A DNA stretch of 7,112 nucleotides from an uncultured Collinsella sp. (GTDB lineage: Bacteria > Actinomycetota > Coriobacteriia > Coriobacteriales > Coriobacteriaceae): NCBI GenBank assembly GCA_902474645.1, contig CABRWN010000112.1, positions 1-7,112 of the forward strand, given 5' to 3'. Shown piece after piece: positions 1-5,891 of the stretch (the stretch's first letter is position 1; each line of letters begins with the position of its first letter). The notes under the pieces were generated by a model. It was not told where the DNA came from. It was given only the letters and a program-made list of their open reading frames with translations, and made no database searches. Made by a program: the position numbers and the translations under genes.

Positions 1-177
1 ATGAGCGGCTACCGTTACGGCCGCGACCTGGCCAACGAGTTTATGGATACGCTCGAGGGCGCGCCCAAGGGCGATATCCGCGGTGCCATGGCGCTGCTCA
101 TCGACAAGCAGGACGATCCGCGCCGCGTTGAGGTCTACTCGGCGCTGCAGGATCTGGTGCTGGCCGGAGGTCGCTAG
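1..177 (+). CDS. hycG: HycG C-terminus (partial): formate hydrogenlyase small subunit
   Basis: This is the last 58 codons of a gene that begins before the window, ending in TAG at 175-177. The peptide begins S-G-Y-R-Y-G-R-D-L-A-N-E-F, which matches my recollection of the E. coli HycG tail (A-G-Y-R-Y-G-R-Q-I-A-D-D-Y), and it keeps an acidic D-D-P-R stretch near the end (E. coli N-D-P-R). HycG is the NuoB-like, Fe-S-binding small subunit of the membrane-bound [NiFe] hydrogenase 3 (formate hydrogenlyase). It relays electrons next to the large subunit HycE at the cytoplasmic face. The cluster-binding cysteines lie upstream and cannot be checked. The ATG at base 1 is in frame but aligns with the interior of HycG, so I read it as an internal Met rather than the start of a 58-residue protein. 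The hycH and hycI genes that follow support the call strongly. Confidence 0.88.
   Translation: MSGYRYGRDLANEFMDTLEGAPKGDIRGAMALLIDKQDDPRRVEVYSALQDLVLAGGR
166..170 (+). promoter_or_regulatory. Ribosome binding site of hycH
   Basis: GGAGG lies seven bases before the ATG at 178, inside the last codons of hycG. It is a near-perfect Shine-Dalgarno core at ideal spacing. It matters because it fixes the start of hycH upstream of the region conserved with E. coli HycH, so the extra N-terminal residues are probably translated. Confidence 0.75.
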
Positions 178-759
178 ATGGAGCTCACGGACCGCTCTGG
201 TTACTTTGCGGGCCCCGGTATGCTCGGCGGCTCCTTTGGCGACGCCTCGCGCGCAAGCGTCGAGGCCGCCGAGGGCGTCGCCGACCCCTGCCTGGGCCAT
301 GCGCCCGACCAGGTGGTCTTCTACGAGCTCACGCGTAAGTTTGTGGAGACCGAGGAAGACGTTCCCCAGGAGGCCTGCGACGTGCTGTACTACACGCTCG
401 CCGTGGGCCACCACACCGGCGTGCTCGACTGCTTTGAGCCGCGCCTGTCGGTGCCGGTGGACGTGTTTTATTCGCTCGTCGACGCGCTGCCGGAGGGGGA
501 GGCCAAAACCAAGTTCGAGGCCATCCGCTCCTTTGGTGAGTGCCAGCTCGACAAGGCGGCGGTGCCGTCACTGCTCGAGGCCTGCGATGCGCTGCTCGAC
601 GAGCGCGGTTTTCGCGGGTCGGCCAAGGCCGGCATCTCGGTGTTCGACGACGACTTTGGCCTGCATGCCCAGCAGGTCGCGTTCTTAATGAAGTTTCGCG
701 ATCTGGTTGAGCGCGTGCGCGATGTGTCGGGCGTGTATCTGACGGGAAGGTTGCAGTAA
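178..759 (+). CDS. hycH: HycH-family formate hydrogenlyase maturation protein
   Basis: This 193-residue soluble protein is required, in E. coli, for maturation of hydrogenase 3; its exact biochemical role in the family is poorly defined. The conserved core starts near residue 46 with V-V-F-Y-E-L-T-R-K-F-V (E. coli V-V-F-S-Q-L-S-R-K-F-I). It continues through L-Y-Y-T-L-A-V-G-H-H-T-G-V-L-D-C (about residues 70-85), matching V-Y-Y-S-L-A-I-G-H-H-L-G-V-I-D-C, and ends with a V-Y-L-T-G-R-L tail like E. coli I-Y-L-M-V-R-R-L. E. coli HycH is about 136 residues, so this protein carries roughly 43 extra N-terminal residues, rich in Gly, Ala and acidic residues, without a signal peptide or membrane segment. 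The ATG follows the hycG TAG directly (TAGATG) with GGAGG seven bases upstream, so I keep this start. The stop overlaps the hycI start (TAATG), which suggests translational coupling. Confidence 0.9.
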   Translation: MELTDRSGYFAGPGMLGGSFGDASRASVEAAEGVADPCLGHAPDQVVFYELTRKFVETEEDVPQEACDVLYYTLAVGHHTGVLDCFEPRLSVPVDVFYSLVDALPEGEAKTKFEAIRSFGECQLDKAAVPSLLEACDALLDERGFRGSAKAGISVFDDDFGLHAQQVAFLMKFRDLVERVRDVSGVYLTGRLQ

Positions 760-1262
760 TGGGTCGCGTTGTGGATGGCCGTGTGAACGGCGCCCCGTTT
801 GCGGGTATCGTGCTCACGGCGGGAAGCGTGCTGCGTGCCGACGATGCCGCCGGCCCCGTGCTCTCCAAAAAGATGGAGGACGCGCCCATCGCCGGTTGGT
901 ACACCATCGACGGTGGGCAAACGCCCGAGGATGACATCATCGAGGTCAAGCGCGAGCGTCCGCCGCGTTTGGTTTTGGTCGATGCCGCCGACATGGCGCT
1001 GCCCGTCGGGTCTATCCGCCTGCTCGATAAGCGCGATGTGGCCCGCAAGTCGATGTTCACCACGCATTCGCTCCCTTTGTCGATTCTGATCGAGGAAATC
1101 GAGCAATCGTGCGAAGATATCGTCTTCATAGGGATTCAGCCGGGCGATACGGAGTTTTACAACCCTATGTCCCCGGAGGTCTTTGACGCCGTCGACGCCG
1201 TGTACGACGCCGTGGCCGCCAACGACTTTTCCCACTTTGTCCGCTTGGGACAAGAGCAATAG
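759..1262 (+). CDS. hycI: HycI-family hydrogenase maturation endopeptidase
   Basis: This 167-residue cytoplasmic protease belongs to the HycI/HybD/HupD family. In E. coli it removes the C-terminal extension of the large-subunit precursor (pre-HycE) after nickel insertion. The three residues that recognise nickel in E. coli HycI (Asp16, Asp62, His90) align with Asp29 (in A-D-D-A-A-G-P), Asp75 (in V-D-A-A-D-M) and His103 (in T-T-H-S-L-P-L), so it should be active. Other family signatures are I-D-G-G-Q-T-P-E-D-D (50-59) and F-I-G-I-Q-P (123-128). Two points differ from E. coli: the G-N-S-M-M-G-D-D loop reads G-S-V-L-R-A-D-D here, and about 13 residues are added at the N-terminus. The ATG overlaps the hycH stop (TAATG), with GGGAAGG at 744-750 as ribosome binding site. 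Its substrate, the HycE-like large subunit, would be encoded upstream of the window. Confidence 0.92.
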   Translation: MGRVVDGRVNGAPFAGIVLTAGSVLRADDAAGPVLSKKMEDAPIAGWYTIDGGQTPEDDIIEVKRERPPRLVLVDAADMALPVGSIRLLDKRDVARKSMFTTHSLPLSILIEEIEQSCEDIVFIGIQPGDTEFYNPMSPEVFDAVDAVYDAVAANDFSHFVRLGQEQ

Positions 1263-1283
1263 GAGCGCTTGTCCCTGCTGATT

Positions 1284-1290
1284 AGGAAAG
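1284..1290 (+). promoter_or_regulatory. Probable ribosome binding site of the formate channel gene
   Basis: AGGAAAG precedes the ATG at 1302 by eleven bases, a slightly long spacing. The in-frame TTG at 1269 has only three bases after AGGAG (1261-1265), and the in-frame GTG at 1293 only two after this site. I therefore favour 1302. Confidence 0.5.
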
Positions 1291-1301
1291 AAGTGATTGA
1301 C

Positions 1302-2141
1302 ATGGCAGATTCCAAGGCAGAATATCCCGCTCCCGATTGCCTGGCACCCGCCGCGATCGAGGCCAAGACCGAGGCCGCCGGCGTGACCAAGGCCAACCTG
1401 CCGGTCGCCAAGGCCTTTCTGTTGGCAATGTTCGCCGGTGCGTTTATTGCCTTCGGCGGCCTGTTCTTTACCGTGTTCTTGAGCGATAGCACGCTGGGCT
1501 GGGGTGCCCAGCGCGTTGTGGGCGGCCTGTGCTTTTGCCTGGGCCTGGTGCTCGTGCTGGTGTGCGGCGCCGAGCTGTTTACCGGCAATTCTCTTATGGT
1601 CTGCGCGCTCAAGAGCAAAAAGATCACCCTGGCTCAGATGCTCAAGGCTTGGGTCGTCGTATGGGTCGGTAACTTTGTCGGTGCCCTGTTCATCGTCTTT
1701 TTGGTGTACATGGCCGGCATCTATAAGCTCAACGGCGAGGCGGTCGCCAATTCCATGGTGAGCGTCGCCGCCGGCAAGGTGACGATCGACTGGGTGACGA
1801 TCTTCTTCCGCGGTATCCTGTGCAACATCTTTGTGTGCCTGGCCGTGTGGATCGGTACCGCCGGCAAGACCGTGGTCGATAAGGTCGTGGGCATTCTGCT
1901 GCCCATCGCCGCCTTTGTGGCCTGCGGTTTTGAGCACTGCGTTGCCAACATGTACTTTTTGCCCATGGGTGCCGTGATGCACGCGTGCGGCTATGGTGCC
2001 AAGGTCGCCGGCGCGGATGCACTCAACGTCGCGGGTATTGCGTTTAATCTATCCGCCGCCACGCTGGGCAACATCGTGGGCGGCGCGGTTCTGATCGCGC
2101 TCGGCTACTGGTTTGTCTACGCCAAGAAGTCCGAGGCGTAA
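1302..2141 (+). CDS. focA: Formate/nitrite transporter (FNT) family channel, FocA-like
   Basis: This 279-residue inner-membrane protein belongs to the FNT family, whose pentamers pass formate (or nitrite or hydrosulfide) across the cytoplasmic membrane. Six hydrophobic segments are visible, at about residues 36-60, 68-92, 115-138, 163-186, 196-222 and 252-274. Family signatures are G-A-E-L-F-T-G-N (89-96), whose Thr94 matches FocA Thr91; W-V-G-N-F-V-G-A-L (121-129); C-G-F-E-H-C-V-A-N-M (208-217), with His212 at the position of FocA His209; and T-L-G-N-I-V-G-G (254-261). E. coli FocA is about 285 residues, so the length is normal. The position 39 bases after hycI, before one shared terminator, points to formate rather than nitrite. 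E. coli places focB at the end of its second FHL (hyf) operon in the same way. Upstream TTG (1269) and GTG (1293) starts would add 11 or 3 residues but are poorly placed. FocA versus another FNT subtype is inferred from context. Confidence 0.88.
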   Translation: MADSKAEYPAPDCLAPAAIEAKTEAAGVTKANLPVAKAFLLAMFAGAFIAFGGLFFTVFLSDSTLGWGAQRVVGGLCFCLGLVLVLVCGAELFTGNSLMVCALKSKKITLAQMLKAWVVVWVGNFVGALFIVFLVYMAGIYKLNGEAVANSMVSVAAGKVTIDWVTIFFRGILCNIFVCLAVWIGTAGKTVVDKVVGILLPIAAFVACGFEHCVANMYFLPMGAVMHACGYGAKVAGADALNVAGIAFNLSAATLGNIVGGAVLIALGYWFVYAKKSEA

Positions 2142-2163
2142 GGTACCGTCTGTTTGACGTTGG

Positions 2164-2199
2164 GCCTCCCGCGGGGCGTTGCCGTGCGGGAGGCTTTTT
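2164..2199 (+). terminator. Intrinsic terminator of the hyc-foc unit
   Basis: A perfect 9-bp GC-rich stem (GCCTCCCGC at 2164-2172 with GCGGGAGGC at 2186-2194) encloses a 13-base loop and is followed at once by TTTTT (2195-2199). It starts 22 bases after the foc stop codon. The opposite strand has no T-run after the stem, so it should act only on + strand transcription. It separates the FHL unit from the oxidoreductase gene. Confidence 0.93.
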
Positions 2200-2247
2200 G
2201 GGTCTGGGGCTCGTTGGCGTGCTGCTGGCCTGTTGTGTTTGACCTGT

Positions 2248-2255
2248 GAAAGGGG
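2248..2255 (+). promoter_or_regulatory. Ribosome binding site of the molybdopterin oxidoreductase gene
   Basis: GAAAGGGG lies eight bases before the ATG at 2264. An in-frame GTG at 2246 would add six residues, but it overlaps this purine tract and has no site of its own, so the ATG is the better start. The 64 bases between the terminator and this ATG show no convincing -35/-10 pair. Confidence 0.7.
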
Positions 2256-2263
2256 TAATCGAG

Positions 2264-4381
2264 ATGGCATCTGCTGTGGAGCGTGACGGTCGCGCTGTGG
2301 TGACCACATGCGGGGGATGCTATGCCGATTGCGCCTTTGCGGCACGCGTTGAGGATGGTCGTGTGGTGCCCGAGTTGCCGGTGCCGGGGCATCCGTGCGC
2401 GGCGCGTGCCCTCTGCGCCCGCGGACGGCATCGCCTGGCAATGCCGTTTGACGAGCGCGACCGCATTGTGCACCCCATGCGACGCCGCCGGGATGGCTCG
2501 GGGTTTGATGCGATTACCTGGGACGAGGCGTTTGCTCAGATTGCCGAGCGTCTTTTGGGGATTGTTGACGAGTGCGGGCCTCGTGCGCTGGGCATGACGC
2601 TCGGCGTGCCCTCGTTCGACCGCTACTGGGCGTATCGTTTTATGCATGCGCTGGGCTCGCCCAACGTATACGGTGCCGATGGCGCCTGCGAGGTAAGCCG
2701 ACTTACCGGTTGGGAACACAGCCTGGGCTATAGTCCCGCCTCCGACCTGGCGCATACCGATTGCATCATGTATCTGGGGCGTTCCATCGTCGATTCGTCG
2801 ACGATGGGGGCTGTCGATGCGCTCAACGATGCACGCCGGCGCGGGGCGAAGATCATCGTGGTCGACCCCCGGCGCAGCGGCTCCGCCGCGCTTGCCGATC
2901 GCTGGCTCCGCGTGCGCCCGGGCTGTGACTTGGCCTTGTTGCTGGGCATTGCGCATGTGCTCATTGCCGAGGACTTGTACGACAACGAGTTCGTTGCCCG
3001 CTATACCACGGGTTTTGACGAGCTGGCGCTGGCGGCCCGTGCTTGGACGCCCGAGTGGGCCGAGTCGATGTGCGACGTGCCGGCGGACGATATCCGTGCG
3101 ACTGCGCGTGATTTGGCTGCCGCGGCGCCTGCTGCGGTGGTGGATGCGGGCTTTCATGGCGGCATCGGTATCGCGTATGCCAATAGCACCCAGACTGCGC
3201 GCGCGATTTGTCTGGTCGATGTGCTGCTGGGCTGTATCGGGCATGTGGGCGGCGCGCTCAATCCACCTACACCGCTTGCGCTGGGCGACTTGGATCCTGT
3301 GCGTTTCGCGACGCCGCCGGTGCCGCGTGGGCCCAAGCTGGGGTCCGAGCGCTATCCACTGGTCGATCCGGTGCGCGGCCTGTGCACGACCATCGGTCAG
3401 TCGATTCTTGCCGGCGATTTGCGTGGGCTCATCGTCTATGCCAGTAACCCCGGTGCGGGCTATGGCAATGCACAGGCTTGGTTGAGTATTTTGCAGCGGC
3501 TCGACTTGCTTGTGACGATTGATATTCGCTGGTCCGAGACGGCGCGTGCTTCTGACTTCGTGCTGCCCGACGTGACGTATCTGGAGGCCGACCGTGGCGT
3601 GGGAACGGTGACAGGTGCCAACGATGCGCGCCTGTTCTACCGCAACGCCGTGCTGCCCGTGTTGCATAACGACACGCGTCCCGGTCGGGAGATCTTTGCC
3701 GGGTTGGCTGCGGCCTGTGGCGTAGGCGAGTACTTCGACTTTACGCCGGACGACCTTGCGGCTGCCCAGGTGGCGCCCTTTGGGATCGATCTGGACGAGC
3801 TCAAGGAACGCGGTTGGGCCGATACGGGCGTGCCGCTGCCGCCGCGCACAGGTGAGCCCGTGATTCCACTGGACGGCGGCAAGATAGCGCTGGCAAGCAG
3901 CGTGTGGGAGCGTGCCGGTTTGGGTCGTGTGCCCGACTGGATCGCGCCCATGGTGGAGCCCGGCCCGGGAATGTTTCGCCTCATTAGCGGCAACCGTCCC
4001 TTTGAATCGCACACCTCGCGCAGACTTGCGGCGGCCGGCGCCGTCGAGGCAGGGTCGGACTTGGACGCCGTGCAGATGAATGCCGATGCCGCCGCTCGAA
4101 TGGGTATCGCCGGTGGCGAGGTCGTCGAGCTTGTAAGCGACATGGGCCGCGATCGCGTGCGCGTGGAGACGACGCCCTATCTGCATCCGGCGTGCATCTT
4201 CACCTCGGCCGCTCCCGGCGGACGCGCTTTCGGTGCTAAGAGTGGCGGCCGGCAGGCCCTGGGTGTCGGGCCGCTCGACCACACGCCGCTGCGCTGGGAC
4301 CCGTTGACGGGTGCCGCGCTCACCCAGGAAAACGCCGTTCGCGTAGAAAAGATTGTCGCGCGCGGGGATAATGACGAGTAA
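2264..4381 (+). CDS. Molybdopterin-bis-MGD oxidoreductase of unknown substrate
   Basis: This 705-residue protein belongs to the DMSO-reductase superfamily. The N-terminus holds a [4Fe-4S] motif (Cys16, Cys19, Cys23, Cys51). The predicted metal ligand is Cys142 (D-G-A-C-E-V-S-R-L-T-G-W), aligned with Sec140 of E. coli FdhH (U-H-G-P-S-V-A-G). Cofactor-binding landmarks follow: I-I-V-V-D-P-R-R (197-204), L-L-G-C-I-G-H-V-G-G-A-L-N (321-333), A-S-D-F-V-L-P-D (429-436), and a C-terminal dinucleotide-binding domain starting near L-I-S-G-N-R-P-F-E-S-H-T-S-R (573-586). The residue after the ligand is Glu, not the His of formate dehydrogenases, and the residue two after Cys51 is Arg, where FdhH has Lys44. 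I therefore place it nearer the PsrA/PhsA-like enzymes than FDH. There is no Tat twin-arginine signal, so it should be cytoplasmic, and no Fe-S or membrane subunit gene lies beside it. selA starts 52 bases downstream without a terminator. Family is sure; substrate unknown. Confidence 0.85.
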   Translation: MASAVERDGRAVVTTCGGCYADCAFAARVEDGRVVPELPVPGHPCAARALCARGRHRLAMPFDERDRIVHPMRRRRDGSGFDAITWDEAFAQIAERLLGIVDECGPRALGMTLGVPSFDRYWAYRFMHALGSPNVYGADGACEVSRLTGWEHSLGYSPASDLAHTDCIMYLGRSIVDSSTMGAVDALNDARRRGAKIIVVDPRRSGSAALADRWLRVRPGCDLALLLGIAHVLIAEDLYDNEFVARYTTGFDELALAARAWTPEWAESMCDVPADDIRATARDLAAAAPAAVVDAGFHGGIGIAYANSTQTARAICLVDVLLGCIGHVGGALNPPTPLALGDLDPVRFATPPVPRGPKLGSERYPLVDPVRGLCTTIGQSILAGDLRGLIVYASNPGAGYGNAQAWLSILQRLDLLVTIDIRWSETARASDFVLPDVTYLEADRGVGTVTGANDARLFYRNAVLPVLHNDTRPGREIFAGLAAACGVGEYFDFTPDDLAAAQVAPFGIDLDELKERGWADTGVPLPPRTGEPVIPLDGGKIALASSVWERAGLGRVPDWIAPMVEPGPGMFRLISGNRPFESHTSRRLAAAGAVEAGSDLDAVQMNADAAARMGIAGGEVVELVSDMGRDRVRVETTPYLHPACIFTSAAPGGRAFGAKSGGRQALGVGPLDHTPLRWDPLTGAALTQENAVRVEKIVARGDNDE
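2784..2807 (+). repeat. Perfect inverted repeat with TTCG loop inside the oxidoreductase gene
   Basis: CCATCGTCGA (2784-2793) and TCGACGATGG (2798-2807) are exact reverse complements around a four-base TTCG loop. Two further G-T wobble pairs (2783/2808 and 2782/2809) can extend the stem. In mRNA this would be a stable UUCG-capped hairpin. It encodes S-I-V-D-S-S-T-M in the oxidoreductase, 95 bases after the Cys142 codon. No T-run follows, so it is not an intrinsic terminator. The repeat is certain; a function is not shown. Confidence 0.85.
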
Positions 4382-4391
4382 TTGACTCAGC

Positions 4392-4400
4392 TGATGTATT
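4392..4400 (+). promoter_or_regulatory. Possible weak extended -10 promoter element before selA
   Basis: TGATGTATT in the 52-base gap reads as TG, one base, then TGTATT (four of six matches to TATAAT), an extended -10 arrangement 33 bases before the selA ATG. No good -35 lies at the right distance: TTGACT at 4382-4387 is close to consensus but only seven bases upstream. selA may instead be transcribed with the oxidoreductase gene. Confidence 0.2.
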
Positions 4401-4433
4401 CGACTGATCCACGTTTCTTTTGAAAGGCCGCAC

Positions 4434-5891
4434 ATGAGCGATAGCCAGAACATGTCCGATGAGGTGCGCGCCCGCCTGCGCGCCATTCCTTCCGTCAACG
4501 AGCTGCTTGCCGAGTGGCCGGTGGTGAAGGCGGCGGGGGAGACCTGCGACGCGGTGGTGCATGCCGCCGTCACGGCCGAGCTCGACGAGGAGCGCGCCGC
4601 AATTCGTGCCGGTGCCGCCCCGCGTTCCAAGCGCGAGCTGGCATCGGCTATCGAGTGGCGTGCGCATCGCTCCGCACTGCCGAGCCTGCGTCCCGTCGTC
4701 AACGCCACGGGTGTGGTCATCCATACCAACCTGGGCCGTGCTCCGCTCGCGGAGTCGGCCGCCAAGGCCGTGGCCGAGGTCGCGCGCGGCTACAGCACGC
4801 TCGAGTACAGCGTGGATACCTGCTCGCGCGGGTCGCGCAAGGAGCACGCAGCGCAGCTCATCCGCTCGCTTACCGGTTCCGAGGACGCGCTGGTCGTTAA
4901 CAACAACGCCGCCGCTGTGCTGCTGGTGCTGGCGACCCATGCCGCAGGCAAGGAGGTCATCGTCAGCCGCGGCGAGCTTGTCGAGATCGGCGGCAGCTTC
5001 CGCATCCCCGATGTCATGGCGGCTTCGGGCGCCAAACTCGTCGAGGTCGGCGCCACCAACCGCACGCACCTGGCTGATTATGAGCAAGCCATCACGCCCG
5101 ATACGGCGATGATCCTCAAGGTCCATCCTTCCAACTATCGCATCGAGGGTTTTCACGAGGAAGTGAGCTCAAAGGAGCTTGCTGCTCTGGCCCACAAGCA
5201 TGGTCTGCTGTTCTACGAGGACCAGGGGTCGGGCGCGCTGTTGCCCGACGACATCTTGGTGCGCGGTGGCGAAGAAACCACGCCGGCTTCGGTTTCGGCG
5301 GGACTCGATATCGTGTCGTGCTCGGGTGATAAGCTGCTGGGCGCCGCGCAGGCGGGCATTATCATGGGCCGTCGCGATCTGGTCCGGGCCTGCGGGTCGC
5401 ATCCGCTTATGCGTGCCCTGCGTCCGGGTAAGCTCGCACTGGCGGCGCTCGAGGCCACACTGCGCATTTACATGGATGGGGCGGATGTGGCCCATCGCGA
5501 GGTGCCGGTGCTCAACATGCTCACGCTTCCGCAGACACATCTGGAGCGTCGCGCACGCAAGCTGCGCGAGCTGATGGTGGCGGGCCTCGATAAGGCTGGC
5601 TGCCCGTGTGCCGTGCAGCTGGAAATCGTCGAGGAGTCGTCGACTCCCGGCGGCGGCTCGCTGCCTACCGTCGAGCTGCCCACCATGTGCGTTGCCGTGC
5701 GTCTTGTCGATGAGCGTCTTTCCGTTGACGCGCTCAAGCGCTCGCTCGTTCAAGATTTCGACACGCCGGTCGTCACGCGCGCCTCGCACGATCGCGTCCT
5801 GTTTGACGTGCGTACGCTCGTGGGCGACCGCGATATCGAGACGGCGGCAACGACGTTCGTCGCGTGCGTTAAGAAGGCGATTGCTCGATGA
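4434..5891 (+). CDS. selA: L-seryl-tRNA(Sec) selenium transferase
   Basis: SelA is the PLP enzyme that converts seryl-tRNA(Sec) to selenocysteyl-tRNA(Sec) using selenophosphate from SelD. In E. coli it is a cytoplasmic homodecamer. The protein has 485 residues against about 463 in E. coli. Diagnostic stretches are N-A-T-G-V-V-I-H-T-N-L-G-R-A (90-103), N-N-N-A-A-A-V-L-L (156-164), S-R-G-E-L-V-E-I-G-G-S-F-R-I-P-D-V-M (178-195), D-Q-G-S-G (263-267) and S-C-S-G-D-K-L-L-G (295-303). Lys300 matches the PLP-binding Lys295 of E. coli. L-R-P-G-K-L-A-L-A-A-L-E-A-T-L-R also matches the family well. The start is supported by GAAAGG (4422-4427) six bases before the ATG. The stop overlaps the selB start (ATGA), so the two should be translated together. 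No missing key residue was noticed. Confidence 0.97.
   Translation: MSDSQNMSDEVRARLRAIPSVNELLAEWPVVKAAGETCDAVVHAAVTAELDEERAAIRAGAAPRSKRELASAIEWRAHRSALPSLRPVVNATGVVIHTNLGRAPLAESAAKAVAEVARGYSTLEYSVDTCSRGSRKEHAAQLIRSLTGSEDALVVNNNAAAVLLVLATHAAGKEVIVSRGELVEIGGSFRIPDVMAASGAKLVEVGATNRTHLADYEQAITPDTAMILKVHPSNYRIEGFHEEVSSKELAALAHKHGLLFYEDQGSGALLPDDILVRGGEETTPASVSAGLDIVSCSGDKLLGAAQAGIIMGRRDLVRACGSHPLMRALRPGKLALAALEATLRIYMDGADVAHREVPVLNMLTLPQTHLERRARKLRELMVAGLDKAGCPCAVQLEIVEESSTPGGGSLPTVELPTMCVAVRLVDERLSVDALKRSLVQDFDTPVVTRASHDRVLFDVRTLVGDRDIETAATTFVACVKKAIAR

Noticed and set aside
1..177. A complete 58-residue small protein starting at the ATG at base 1.
   Set aside because: The peptide aligns with the C-terminus of HycG and the downstream order is hycH-hycI, so it is the tail of a truncated gene.
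1188..1213. Three near-tandem copies of GACGCCGT in hycI.
   Set aside because: They encode an Asp-Ala-Val-rich helix at a place where E. coli HycI has a comparable helix (D-A-V-E-T-V-Y), so codon bias explains them.
468..1982. A 504-codon open frame on the minus strand opposite hycH, hycI and the channel gene.
   Set aside because: Its composition is His/Gly/Asp-rich and low-complexity, it has no family motif, and it fully overlaps three well-supported genes.
2214..2242. A promoter with TTGGCG as -35 upstream of the oxidoreductase gene.
   Set aside because: At 17-18 bases spacing the -10 would be GTTTGA or TTTGAC, a poor match to TATAAT.
2687..2807. A SECIS element after the Cys142 codon.
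   Set aside because: The codon is TGC, not TGA, and the hairpin lies 95 bases downstream, while bacterial SECIS hairpins follow the UGA directly.
2264..4381. The molybdoenzyme as a formate dehydrogenase or an acetylene hydratase.
   Set aside because: FDHs have His right after the Sec/Cys ligand and a Lys near the cluster; this protein has Glu and Arg. Acetylene hydratase has a key Asp right after its second cluster Cys, where this protein has Tyr20.
2117..4765. An 882-codon open frame on the minus strand opposite the oxidoreductase gene and the selA start.
   Set aside because: It is a shadow of the GC-rich codon pattern on the + strand. Its product has no recognisable domain and is very rich in Arg, His and Gln, and it crosses two confidently assigned genes.
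5633..5647. Inverted repeat GGAGTCG / CGACTCC in selA.
   Set aside because: The arms are separated by one base, leaving at best a five-pair stem, which is unremarkable in GC-rich coding DNA.
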